Shown piece after piece: positions 13,097 through 20,607 of a stretch of DNA of 21,942 nucleotides (its first letter is position 1; every line of letters starts with the position of its first letter). Under the pieces are notes generated by a model. That model did no database searches. It was given only the letters and a program-made list of their open reading frames with translations, and was not told the DNA's origin. Origin of the DNA: Pseudolysinimonas_A sp965653335 (lineage in GTDB: Bacteria > Actinomycetota > Actinomycetes > Actinomycetales > Microbacteriaceae); the NCBI GenBank assembly GCA_965653335.1, contig CBFGZU010000026.1:1-21942 (forward strand), in the 5' to 3' direction. The translations under genes and the position numbers were made by a program.

Positions 13097-14140
13097 TCAG
13101 ATGGGGTTGCCGTCGGCATCCCAGTTGTCGGTGTTCTTCTTGCTGGGCTGAACGCGCGGCGGCTCGCCGGGCATCTTCGGATAGTCGGGCGGGAATGGCA
13201 GCTCGCCGAGGCCCGCGTCGAGGTCGTGCTGCCACCAGTCGAGCAGCGTGTCGATGCGACCCGGGGCGGCGTGGAAGTCGGCCCAGGGGTCGCCGACCGT
13301 GGCGAGGCGCTCGGGCACCGTCAGCACCGTGAACTGCTTCGGATCGCAGGTTTCCAATTCCTCCCACGTGATCGGCGTCGAGACGGGTGCATGGGGCAGG
13401 GCGCGGGGGCTGTAGGCACCGGCGATCGTGCGGTCACGGTTGGCCTGGTTGAAGTCGACGAAGACGCGCCGACCGCGCTCCTCTTTCCACCACGACGTCG
13501 TCACGGCGTCCGGCATCCGCCGTTCCAGTTCGCGCGCGGCGGCGATGACGGCGTGCCGCACGTCGAGGAACTCCCACGCCGGTTCGATGGGGGCATACAG
13601 GTGGATGCCGCGGTTGCCGGACGTCTTGATATACGCCGTAAGCCCGGCGTCGCGCAGAACGTTCCGCATCTCGAGCGCGGCGGGAACCGCATCCTGAAAG
13701 TCGGTACCGGGCTGGGGGTCGAGGTCGATGCGCAACTGGTCGGGATTGTCGGTGTTGGCCGTCCTCGATGGCCACGGGTGGAAGATGATCGTGTTCATCT
13801 GCACGGCCCAGACGATGCCCGCCGGTTCGTCGAGCACGACGAGCGGATGCGAGCGCGCGCTCGGGAAGGTGACAGGCACGCTGCGCAGCCACTCGGGGGC
13901 GCCCTTCGGCGGATTCTTCGAGAAGAAGCTCTCGCCGTCGACACCTTCGGAGTAGCGCTCGAGCGCGACCGGTCGGTCGCCGTTCGCGGCGAGGAACGCG
14001 CTGGCGACCGCCATTGCATAGTGCGCGAGGTCGAGTTTGGTGATGCCGATCTCCGGCCACAGAATGCGGTCAGGACTCGACAGACGCACTTCTCGAGATC
14101 CCGAGGGGCCGGGCACCTCGAGCACGACGGCGGCAGGCAT
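13097..14140 (-). CDS. LigD-type polymerase/primase domain protein (Rv3730c-like, PolD)
   Basis: The 347-residue protein is a stand-alone archaeo-eukaryotic primase-type polymerase: RLSSPDRILWPEIGITKLDLAHYA, ERYSEGVDGESFFSKNPPKGAPEWL, AVQMNTIIFHPWPSRT, then the metal-binding LRIDLDPQPG (D139, D141), the TSGNRGIHLYAP loop (H180) and VFVDFNQANRD (D229). Such enzymes fill gaps and extend ends with ribonucleotides in repair alongside LigC/LigD and Ku. No Ku gene is in the window. The ATG overlaps the VOC stop (TGATG), and its 3' end abuts the ligase gene. Confidence 0.92.
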   Translation of the reverse strand: MPAAVVLEVPGPSGSREVRLSSPDRILWPEIGITKLDLAHYAMAVASAFLAANGDRPVALERYSEGVDGESFFSKNPPKGAPEWLRSVPVTFPSARSHPLVVLDEPAGIVWAVQMNTIIFHPWPSRTANTDNPDQLRIDLDPQPGTDFQDAVPAALEMRNVLRDAGLTAYIKTSGNRGIHLYAPIEPAWEFLDVRHAVIAAARELERRMPDAVTTSWWKEERGRRVFVDFNQANRDRTIAGAYSPRALPHAPVSTPITWEELETCDPKQFTVLTVPERLATVGDPWADFHAAPGRIDTLLDWWQHDLDAGLGELPFPPDYPKMPGEPPRVQPSKKNTDNWDADGNPI

Positions 14141-14565
14141 CAGGCTGCGTCGGCGGAGATGTTGACCATCCAGTTGACCCCGAACCGGTCGGTGAGCATC
14201 CCGAAGCTCGCCCCCCACGGGGCCGTCGCGAGCGGCTCGACGATCGTCGCTCCTTCGCCGAGCTTCTGCCAATAGCCGCGCAATTCGGTGTCGTCGTCGC
14301 TCGCTCCGCTCAGGGAGATCGAGAACTGGTTGTTCCCGGCGGAGAACTCCATGTGGCTGGGCACATCGGACGCCATGAGCGTAAACCCGGCGGGGGTCTC
14401 CAGCTGGCCGTGCATCACGAGCCCGCGTTCGGCCTCGGGCACGTCGTCCATCCCCAACTCGGCGAACGAACTCACGGTGAGTTCCCCACCGAAGACGGCG
14501 TGATAGAACTCGAGCGCCTCCTTCGCTTGGCCGCGGAAGTTGAGATAGGGGTTCAGCACGCTCAT
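14140..14565 (-). CDS. VOC-superfamily (PhnB-like glyoxalase fold) protein
   Basis: The 141-residue protein shows the PhnB-type pattern: PYLNFRGQAKEALEFYHAVFGGELTVSSFAELG, VMHGQLETPAGFTLMASDVP and LATAPWGASFGMLTDRFGVNWMVNI. These small beta-alpha-beta dimers bind metals or small ligands; the substrate is unknown. It is cotranscribed and coupled with the polymerase gene, with no obvious functional link. CAGAAT ends 6 nt before the ATG, so a leaderless mRNA is likely. Confidence 0.88.
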   Translation of the reverse strand: MSVLNPYLNFRGQAKEALEFYHAVFGGELTVSSFAELGMDDVPEAERGLVMHGQLETPAGFTLMASDVPSHMEFSAGNNQFSISLSGASDDDTELRGYWQKLGEGATIVEPLATAPWGASFGMLTDRFGVNWMVNISADAA

Positions 14566-14571
14566 GGGGCC

Positions 14572-14577
14572 ATTCTG
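14572..14577 (-). promoter_or_regulatory. -10-like element of VOC-polymerase operon
   Basis: CAGAAT on the minus strand ends 6 nt before the ATG at 14565, within a 66-bp divergent region shared with the GH15 gene. Confidence 0.35.
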
Positions 14578-14631
14578 CGCCGGGCCGCCGACCCTCGCCA
14601 GCCCCTGGCGAGGAGATGTGAGGATGGGTGG

Positions 14632-16467
14632 GTGCCGCTCGCGATCGAGGACTACGCCCTTATCGGCGACTGCCACACGGCCGCGCTGGTCGGAACCGAT
14701 GGCAGCATCGACTGGTTGTGCCTGCCGCGCTTCGACTCGGCGTCGACGTTCGCCGCCCTGCTCGGCGACGAAGATCACGGCCACTGGAGGGTGCGCCCGG
14801 TCGGCGCCGAGCGCTGCACCGAACGTCACTACGACGGCGACAGCTTCACGCTCGTCACCCGCTGGGTGACGGAGAGCGGCGAGATCGAGGTCGTCGATCT
14901 CATGCCGATGGGCGGCCGCCGCGCCGATCTGATCCGCCGCGTGCGGGGCATTCGCGGCACGGTGCGCGTCGAGGAGGTGCTGCGCATCCGTTTCGACTAC
15001 GCCGAGGCGATGCCGTGGATCCGGCAGTCCCGCTCAGAGCGCGGCCCGGGCGATCACGATCACGCGCTCATCGCCGTTGCCGGGCCCGACTCCATCGTCG
15101 TCCGCGGGCCGCGTTTGCAGGCCGACGGCTTCGCCCACCGAGCCGCTTTCGACGTCTCCGCGGGCGAAACGGTCGACCTCGTGCTCACCTGGTTCGCGGC
15201 TCACCGGCCACCACCACCGATGCCCGATGTCGACGCCTGTCTCGCCGAGACGCTGGCGTGGTGGACCCACTGGGCCGAGAATCTCGACGGCAACGGCCCG
15301 TACGCCGCTGCCGTGAGGCGCTCGCTCCTCGTGCTGCGCGCGCTCACCCACGAGGAAACCGCGGGCGTCGTCGCGGCCCCGACGACGAGCCTGCCCGAGA
15401 GCTTCGGTGGAGATCGCAACTGGGACTACCGCTACGTGTGGCTGCGCGACGCGTCACTCACCCTGCAAGCGCTCATGCTGCACGGGTTCGCGGTCGAAGC
15501 CGAAGAGTGGCGTGATTGGCTCCTACGGGCGATCGCGGGCGACCCGGCGGACGTGCAGATCATGTACGGCCTGGGCGGCGAGCGGCGGCTTCCCGAGTGG
15601 GAAGTGCCCACGCTGCCCGGCTACCGCGGCTCGGCGCCCGTGCGCGTGGGCAACAGTGCCTACACCCAGTTTCAGGGGGATGTCTTCGGCGAGATCATGC
15701 TCGCCCTCGAGCAGGCTCGGCTCATCGGGGTTGGCGAGGATCGTGTCTCCTGGCCGCTGCAGGTCGCGCTGCTCGGCCACGTCGAGGCGAACCTGGAGCG
15801 CGACGACCACGGCATCTGGGAGATTCGCGGGATTCCCCGACGGTTCACCCAGTCGCGCGCGATGATCTGGGCGGCCTTCGAGTGCGGCATCCGCGCGGTG
15901 CGCGACCACGGATTGCCCGGCCCGGTCGATCGCTGGGAACGTATCCGCGACGAACTGCGCGACGAGATCGAGCGGCACGGGTTCGACGCGACCCGCGGGA
16001 CGTACGTGCAGTACTTCGGCGGCACCGAGGTCGACGCTTCGCTGCTCACGCTCGCGCAGATCGGGTATGTCGAGCATGACGATCCGCGGATGCTGGGAAC
16101 CGTCGCCGCGATCGAGCACGACCTGCTGCACGACGGGCTCCTGTTGCGCTACCGCGTCGAGTCCGGGGTCGACGGGCTGCACGGCCAGGAGCATCCGTTC
16201 CTCGCCTGCTCCTTCTGGCTCGTGCAGCAGTACGCGCTCTGCGGCCGGCTGACCGACGCGGAGAAGCTCATGGACCGTCTGGTCGGCCTGGCGAACGACG
16301 TCGGTCTGCTCTCGGAGGAGTACGACACCGAGAACCGGCGACACGTCGGCAACACCCCGCAAGCCTTCTCGCACCTCGCCCTCGTGCGCGCCGCGGACGC
16401 CATCGCCCGCACGCGCCGACGCGACGACACCGGACCGCTCCGACTCGAGAATCCGAGGCCCGCCTAG
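14632..16467 (+). CDS. Glycoside hydrolase family 15 protein (glucoamylase/trehalase-like)
   Basis: The 611-residue cytosolic protein begins with the N-terminal beta-sandwich domain (AIEDYALIGDCHTAALVGTDGSIDWLCLPRFDSASTFAALLGD) and continues into the (alpha/alpha)6 barrel: SLPESFGGDRNWDYRYVWLRDASLTLQAL, GNSAYTQFQGDVFGEIM, HGIWEIRG with the likely general acid E397, RRFTQSRAMIWAAFECGIR, and GLLSEEYD with the general base E562 or E563. Mycobacterial members (Rv2402) are trehalases, others glucoamylases or isomaltose-type glucosidases; the specificity is not decidable. The GTG start has AGGA ending 7 nt upstream. No signal peptide is present, consistent with intracellular storage-sugar turnover. 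Confidence 0.9.
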   Translation: MPLAIEDYALIGDCHTAALVGTDGSIDWLCLPRFDSASTFAALLGDEDHGHWRVRPVGAERCTERHYDGDSFTLVTRWVTESGEIEVVDLMPMGGRRADLIRRVRGIRGTVRVEEVLRIRFDYAEAMPWIRQSRSERGPGDHDHALIAVAGPDSIVVRGPRLQADGFAHRAAFDVSAGETVDLVLTWFAAHRPPPPMPDVDACLAETLAWWTHWAENLDGNGPYAAAVRRSLLVLRALTHEETAGVVAAPTTSLPESFGGDRNWDYRYVWLRDASLTLQALMLHGFAVEAEEWRDWLLRAIAGDPADVQIMYGLGGERRLPEWEVPTLPGYRGSAPVRVGNSAYTQFQGDVFGEIMLALEQARLIGVGEDRVSWPLQVALLGHVEANLERDDHGIWEIRGIPRRFTQSRAMIWAAFECGIRAVRDHGLPGPVDRWERIRDELRDEIERHGFDATRGTYVQYFGGTEVDASLLTLAQIGYVEHDDPRMLGTVAAIEHDLLHDGLLLRYRVESGVDGLHGQEHPFLACSFWLVQQYALCGRLTDAEKLMDRLVGLANDVGLLSEEYDTENRRHVGNTPQAFSHLALVRAADAIARTRRRDDTGPLRLENPRPA

Positions 16468-16479
16468 CGCCCACCGCCA

Positions 16480-16546
16480 CTATTCAGTGTTGCTATCTAC
16501 CGGTACTCAGTGTTACTTTGTACCGGTACTCAGCACCACTGAATAG
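16480..16546 (+). promoter_or_regulatory. PadR operator-promoter: tandem 23-bp repeats inside a long inverted repeat
   Basis: Two 23-bp direct repeats (16485-16507 and 16508-16530) match at 20 of 23 positions and each contains the palindrome TACCGGTA. The whole is framed by the perfect 10-bp inverted repeat CTATTCAGTG (16480-16489) and CACTGAATAG (16537-16546). A promoter TTGCTA (16490-16495), 18-bp spacer, TACTTT (16514-16519) lies within the repeats, so a bound repressor would cover it. The PadR protein encoded next is the natural binder. Confidence 0.7.
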
Positions 16547-16561
16547 ATGAAGGGAGGGGGC

Positions 16562-16891
16562 ATGGCCAAGCAGATCACCGAAATGCTCAAGGGCACCCTC
16601 GAGGGCATCGTTCTCGCGATCCTGGCCGGACGAGCCGCGTACGGATACGAGATCACGGCCTGGCTGCGCGACCAGGGCTTCACCGACATCGCCGAAGGCA
16701 CCGTGTACGCGTTGCTCGTGCGGGTGGAGCAGCGCGGTCTCGTCGACGTCGAGAAGGTGCCCTCGGAGAAGGGCCCGCCGCGCAAGGTCTACTCGCTCAA
16801 CGACGAGGGGCGCGTCGCCCTCGACGAATTCTGGGAGACGTGGGGCTTTCTCGCCGCGCGCCTCGACCAACTCCGTACCGAAGGGAAATGA
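16562..16891 (+). CDS. PadR-family transcriptional regulator
   Basis: The 109-residue protein has a PadR winged helix: LKGTLEGIVLAILAGRAAYGYEITAWLRDQGFTDIAEGTVYALLVRVEQRGLVDVEKV, followed by GPPRKVYSLNDEGRVALDEFW (the beta wing and start of the C-terminal dimerisation helix). PadR proteins usually repress drug-efflux or phenolic-stress genes and release DNA on binding hydrophobic compounds. I chose ATG 16562 over ATG 16547 because the codons between them are the unusually G-rich ribosome site AAGGGAGGGGG. The gene heads an operon with DUF1048 and DrrAB-like genes (1-bp gap to the next ATG). Confidence 0.93.
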   Translation: MAKQITEMLKGTLEGIVLAILAGRAAYGYEITAWLRDQGFTDIAEGTVYALLVRVEQRGLVDVEKVPSEKGPPRKVYSLNDEGRVALDEFWETWGFLAARLDQLRTEGK

Positions 16892-16892
16892 C

Positions 16893-17270
16893 ATGGCCAA
16901 GAACTTTCTCGAGCTGATTATCGGCTCGTTCGACGACAAGAAGCGCTGGAAGACGTACAAGGCGCGCGTCAAGGCGCTGCCGACGGAATACCGCACCGCG
17001 GTCGACGCCGTCGAGCGCTACCTCATGCGCTCGGGCGACACACCGAGTGACTGGAATCGCGCCGCGCAGATGTTCGATGACCTCGCGGAGCTGTTCGAGC
17101 AGGCCGCGGCCGACGGCACGCCCGTGCGCGACATCGTCGGCGACGACCCGCTGGAGTTCGTCGAGACGTTCGTGCGCACCTACTCCGACGGGGGCTGGAT
17201 CGCCAAGGAGCGGGAACGTCTGCGCAAGTCGATCGATCGCGCGAGCGGTGAGGAGGAGAAGGACGTATGA
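16893..17270 (+). CDS. DUF1048 family protein
   Basis: The 125-residue helical protein has the DUF1048 pattern: NFLELIIGSFDDKKRWKTYKARVKALPTEYRTAVDAVERYLMRSGD, then a second half ending DDPLEFVETFVRTYSDGGWIAKERERLRKSID. The family is of unknown function but often lies between a PadR regulator and an ABC transporter, as here. It has no membrane segment. Its stop overlaps the start of the ABC ATPase gene (ATGA), so translation is coupled. Confidence 0.88.
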   Translation: MAKNFLELIIGSFDDKKRWKTYKARVKALPTEYRTAVDAVERYLMRSGDTPSDWNRAAQMFDDLAELFEQAAADGTPVRDIVGDDPLEFVETFVRTYSDGGWIAKERERLRKSIDRASGEEEKDV

Positions 17271-18043
17271 CGACGCCGGCTATCACCGTCCAGGGACTCG
17301 AGAAGTCCTACAAGAAGCTTCACGTCTTGAAAGGCGTCGACCTGCGGGTCGAGCGTGGCAGCATCTTCGCCCTGCTCGGCTCGAACGGCGCCGGTAAGAC
17401 GACGGTCGTGAGAATCCTCGCGACCCTGCTCGCGGCGGATGCCGGCACCGCGAGCGTCGCCGGGTTCGACGTTCAGACCCAGGCGGCGGATGTTCGCGGG
17501 GCGATCAGCCTCACCGGCCAGTTCGCCGCCGTCGACGAAGTCCTCACCGGTCGCGAGAACCTCCTGCTCATCGCCCGGCTGAGGCACCTCAAGGATCCCG
17601 GCGCGATCGCCGACGATCTGCTCGCCCGGTTCTCGCTCACCGAGGCGGGCGCCCGCAAGGTCGCGACCTACTCGGGCGGCATGCGCCGCCGCCTCGATAT
17701 CGCGATGAGCCTCATCGGCAACCCGCCGGTCGTGTTCCTCGACGAGCCGACGACCGGACTGGACCCCGAGGCACGCCTCGAGGTCTGGGCGACGGTGAAG
17801 CAACTCGCGCAGAACGGCACGACCGTGCTTCTGACGACGCAGTATCTCGAGGAAGCCGAGCACCTCGCCGACCGCATCGCGATCCTGCACGAGGGCCGGA
17901 TCATCGTGAACGGCACCCTCGCCGAGCTGAAGGCGCTCCTGCCTCCCGCCGAGAAGCAATTCATCGAGAAGCAGCCGAGCCTCGAGGACGTGTTCTTCGC
18001 CCTGACCACGGGGGCACGGCCGGGCCGAAAGGATGCCGCATGA
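17267..18043 (+). CDS. ABC transporter ATP-binding protein (DrrA type)
   Basis: The 258-residue ATPase has Walker A GSNGAGKTT (38-46), Q-loop SLTGQ (Q85), signature YSGGMRRRLDIA (135-146), Walker B VVFLDEPTTGLD (155-166) and, at the H-loop position, Q192 in LLTTQYLEEAEHLADRI. Glutamine at the H-loop is the usual state in daunorubicin-resistance type ATPases, so the protein should be active. With the adjacent permease it forms an ABC-2 exporter of drugs or lipophilic compounds. The ATGA overlaps at both ends show a single translational unit. Confidence 0.95.
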   Translation: MTTPAITVQGLEKSYKKLHVLKGVDLRVERGSIFALLGSNGAGKTTVVRILATLLAADAGTASVAGFDVQTQAADVRGAISLTGQFAAVDEVLTGRENLLLIARLRHLKDPGAIADDLLARFSLTEAGARKVATYSGGMRRRLDIAMSLIGNPPVVFLDEPTTGLDPEARLEVWATVKQLAQNGTTVLLTTQYLEEAEHLADRIAILHEGRIIVNGTLAELKALLPPAEKQFIEKQPSLEDVFFALTTGARPGRKDAA

Positions 18044-18816
18044 GCGCCGCACACGTTGTCGGCGACACCGTGACCCTCACGGGCCGGTCGTTGACCCACA
18101 TCCTGCGCAGCCCCGACACGATCATCACGACCGCGCTGATGCCGGTCGGGTTCATGCTGCTCTTCGTGTTCGTCTTCGGGGGCGCGATCGACATCGGGAA
18201 CGGTGCCGGCGAGGGATCGTATGTGACTTACCTGCTGCCCGGCATCCTGCTCATCACGATCGCGTCGGGGATCGCGTACACGGCCTACCGGCTGTTCCTC
18301 GACCTGCAGGGCGGTATCTTCGAGCGGTTCCAATCGATGCCGATCGCGCGGTCGGCGACCCTCTGGGCCCACGTGCTCACGTCGGTCGTCGCGAACCTCG
18401 TGTCGGTCGTCATCGTCGTCGGGGTCGCCCTGCTGCTCGGCTTCCGGTCGGGCGCGGGCATCCTCGAGTGGCTCGCGGTGACGGGCATCGTGACGCTCTT
18501 CACGCTCGCCCTCACCTGGCTCGCGGTCATCCCGGGGCTCACGGCGAAGACGGTGGATGGCGCGAGTGCGTTCTCGTACCCGCTCATCTTCCTGCCGTTC
18601 CTGAGCTCCGCGTTCGTGCCGACCGAGTCGATGCCGGGGCCGGTGCGCTGGTTCGCCGAGAATCAGCCGGTCACCTCGATCGTCGACGCGATCCGCGCGC
18701 TGCTCGCTCGGGAGCCGGTTGGGACGGAGATCGGGGTCGCGCTCGCGTGGTGCGTCGGCATCCTCGTCGTCGCCTTCGTCGTCGCGTCGCTCGTCTATCG
18801 GAGCAAGATCCGCTGA
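18040..18816 (+). CDS. ABC-2 type transporter permease (DrrB type)
   Basis: The 258-residue membrane protein has six hydrophobic segments and the ABC-2 permease pattern: IITTALMPVGFMLLFVFVFGGAID, YLLPGILLITIASGIAYTAYRLFLDLQGGIFERFQSMPIARSATLWAHVL, LTWLAVIPGLTAKTVDGASAFSYPLIFLPFLSSAFVPTESMPGPVRWFAENQPVTSIVDAIRALL. It pairs with the DrrA-like ATPase for export. It is the last gene of the PadR operon; no intrinsic terminator follows, so read-through into the monooxygenase gene is possible. Confidence 0.95.
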   Translation: MSAAHVVGDTVTLTGRSLTHILRSPDTIITTALMPVGFMLLFVFVFGGAIDIGNGAGEGSYVTYLLPGILLITIASGIAYTAYRLFLDLQGGIFERFQSMPIARSATLWAHVLTSVVANLVSVVIVVGVALLLGFRSGAGILEWLAVTGIVTLFTLALTWLAVIPGLTAKTVDGASAFSYPLIFLPFLSSAFVPTESMPGPVRWFAENQPVTSIVDAIRALLAREPVGTEIGVALAWCVGILVVAFVVASLVYRSKIR

Positions 18817-18828
18817 GCCGCGGAATAC

Positions 18829-18894
18829 GGGGACCACTCCCGCGTTACAGTTCCATGCAAACGCATGTACATGGAAACGTCAGGAGTGGTCCCC
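18829..18894 (+). promoter_or_regulatory. RBS-masking inverted repeat enclosing a promoter and MarR-type palindromes
   Basis: GGGGACCACTCC (18829-18840) is the perfect complement of GGAGTGGTCCCC (18883-18894), the latter containing the ribosome site AGGAG of the monooxygenase gene. Between the arms, TTCCATG (18851-18857) and CATGGAA (18870-18876) form an inverted repeat, and CATGTACATG (18864-18873) is itself a palindrome; these look like MarR sites. A promoter TTACAG, 17-bp spacer, TACATG (18845-18873) would start transcripts inside the stem, after the left arm. Confidence 0.6.
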
Positions 18895-20082
18895 ATGCAG
18901 TTCGGAGTGTTCTCGGTCAGCGACATCACGCGCGACCCCGTCTCGGGCGAGACGCCCAGCGAGGCGGAGCGCATCCAGGCGGCGGTCGCCATCGCGAAGA
19001 AGACCGAAGAGGTCGGCATGGATGTCTTCGCGATCGGCGAGCACCACAACCCGCCGTTCTTCTCCTCCTCCCCCACGACCCTCCTCGCGCACATCGCGGC
19101 GCTCACCGAGCGGCTCGTCGTCTCGACGTCGACGACCCTCATCACGACGAACGATCCCGTCAAGATCGCCGAGGACTACGCGATGCTGCAGCACCTCTCC
19201 GGCGGCCGGATGGACCTCATGCTCGGTCGCGGCAACACCGCGCCGGTCTACCCGTGGTTCGGTCAGGACATCCGGCAGAGCCTGCCGATGGCGATCGAGA
19301 ACTACAACCTCCTGCACCGCCTGTGGCGCGAGGACGTCGTCGACTGGCAGGGCTCGTTCCGCACGCCCCTGCAGGGCTTCACCTCGACGCCGCGCCCGCT
19401 CGACGACGTGCCGCCGTTCGTCTGGCACGGCAGCATCCGCACCCCCGAAATCGCCGAGCAGGCCGCCTACTACGGCGACGGGTTCTTCGCCAACAACATC
19501 TTCTGGCCGAAGGAGCACTACGTGCGGCTCGTCGACCTGTACCGTCAGCGCTTCGAGCACTACGGGCACGGCACGGCGAAGCAGGCCATCGTCGGCTTGG
19601 GCGGTCAGGCGTTCATCGCGAAGAAGTCGCAGGATGCCTGGAATGCCTTCCGCCCCTATTTCGACGAGGCCCCGGTGTACGGGCACGGTCCCTCGATGGA
19701 GCAGTTCGCCGCGAGCACTCCCCTGTCGGTCGGCAGCCCGCAGGAGGTCATCGACAAGACGCTGACCTTCCGCGAGACCTTCGGCGACTACCAACGGCAG
19801 CTGTTCCTCGTCGACCACGCCGGGCTCCCGCTGCCGATGGTGCTCGAACAGCTCGAGCTGCTCGGCGGCGAGGTCGTACCGGTGCTGCGGCGAGAGCTCG
19901 CCGCGGTCCGTGATCCCGAGGTGCCCGACGCGCCGACCCACGCCTCCCGCGTCGCCGCGAAGTACGGCGACCGGGCCCCGCGTCAGCCGCGGCCGAACGC
20001 GAACCGTGGCGACAACGTGACCGGTGGGTCTCCGTATTTGAGCGAGCAGGGCCAGGACACCGACGGCACGGAGGCGGCCTGA
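18895..20082 (+). CDS. CE1758-family FMN-dependent luciferase-like monooxygenase
   Basis: The 395-residue protein follows the CE1758-type LLM pattern closely: MQFGVFSVSDITRDPVSGETPSEAERIQAAV, EEVGMDVFAIGEHHNPPF, STSTTLITTNDPVKIAEDYAMLQHLSGGRMDLMLGRGNTAPVYPWFG, and PPFVWHGSIRTPEIAEQAAYYGDGFF. The substrate is unknown. I use ATG 18895, 8 nt after AGGAG, rather than the in-frame ATG at 18865, which lies in the promoter. The last 40 or so residues (RAPRQPRPNANRGDNVTGG onward) are a low-complexity tail. Its stop overlaps the MarR start (TGATG), making a regulator-enzyme pair. Confidence 0.92.
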   Translation: MQFGVFSVSDITRDPVSGETPSEAERIQAAVAIAKKTEEVGMDVFAIGEHHNPPFFSSSPTTLLAHIAALTERLVVSTSTTLITTNDPVKIAEDYAMLQHLSGGRMDLMLGRGNTAPVYPWFGQDIRQSLPMAIENYNLLHRLWREDVVDWQGSFRTPLQGFTSTPRPLDDVPPFVWHGSIRTPEIAEQAAYYGDGFFANNIFWPKEHYVRLVDLYRQRFEHYGHGTAKQAIVGLGGQAFIAKKSQDAWNAFRPYFDEAPVYGHGPSMEQFAASTPLSVGSPQEVIDKTLTFRETFGDYQRQLFLVDHAGLPLPMVLEQLELLGGEVVPVLRRELAAVRDPEVPDAPTHASRVAAKYGDRAPRQPRPNANRGDNVTGGSPYLSEQGQDTDGTEAA

Positions 20083-20516
20083 TGCCGAGCCGGGCCCGAC
20101 TCGCGAACGACGCGTGGGAGTCGCTGCTCACCGTGCACGCGACCTTCATGAAGTCGTTCGCGGCGACGCCCATCTGGAGCGACGTGTCGATGAAGGAATA
20201 CGACGTGCTGTACTCGCTCAGCAAATCGGATGAGCCGGTGCGGCTGACCGACCTGCACCAGCGCGTACTGCTCAGCCAGCCGGCCCTCTCTCGGATGGTC
20301 GACCGGCTCGTCGAGCGGGGTCTCGTCGAGCGCTGCGATGATCCGGGTGACCGCCGCGCCGTGCGGCTCGCGCTCACGGACGCCGGGCGTACGTGCCAGC
20401 GCGAAGTCGGCCGGGCGCACGCCCGCGACGTCTCGGCGGCGATGACAGCCCAGGTGACCGATGCCGATCTTCACGAACTCACGAGAATCACCCGAGCCCT
20501 GCTCGGATCGAAGTAG
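20082..20516 (+). CDS. MarR-family transcriptional regulator
   Basis: The 144-residue protein has the MarR winged helix: SMKEYDVLYSLSKSDEPVRLTDLHQRVLLSQPALSRMVDRLVERGLVERCDDPGDRRAVRLALTDAGRTCQREV, with the recognition helix at SQPALSRMVDRLVERG and the wing at DDPGDRRAVRLALT. MarR proteins bind palindromes and release them on contact with phenolic or oxidising compounds. Coupled translation with the monooxygenase suggests that it controls that gene through the TTCCATG/CATGGAA site. The gene is followed by a GC-rich hairpin without a T-run. Confidence 0.94.
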   Translation: MPSRARLANDAWESLLTVHATFMKSFAATPIWSDVSMKEYDVLYSLSKSDEPVRLTDLHQRVLLSQPALSRMVDRLVERGLVERCDDPGDRRAVRLALTDAGRTCQREVGRAHARDVSAAMTAQVTDADLHELTRITRALLGSK

Positions 20517-20544
20517 ACACCCCGAACTCCCTCGTCGTCATCGA

Positions 20545-20561
20545 TGCCGGGCGACCCGGCA
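20545..20561 (+). terminator. Hairpin after MarR gene
   Basis: TGCCGGG-CGA-CCCGGCA forms a 7-bp GC-rich stem with a 3-nt loop 28 bp after the MarR stop. There is no T-run, so it is a weak terminator candidate. Confidence 0.35.
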
Positions 20562-20607
20562 ACGACCCGGATGCTCGCTCCTCATCCCGCACGGGAGCTG
20601 TGACACG

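Noticed and set aside
17836..17850. Glutamine at the H-loop of the ABC ATPase as a sign of inactivity
   Set aside because: TTQYLEEA is the common form in DrrA-type exporters, so it is normal for the family.
18033..19913. A 626-residue plus-strand open frame over the permease and monooxygenase genes
   Set aside because: It is a second-frame shadow of two genes with clear family motifs, and consists mostly of Arg, Ala, Pro and Gly.
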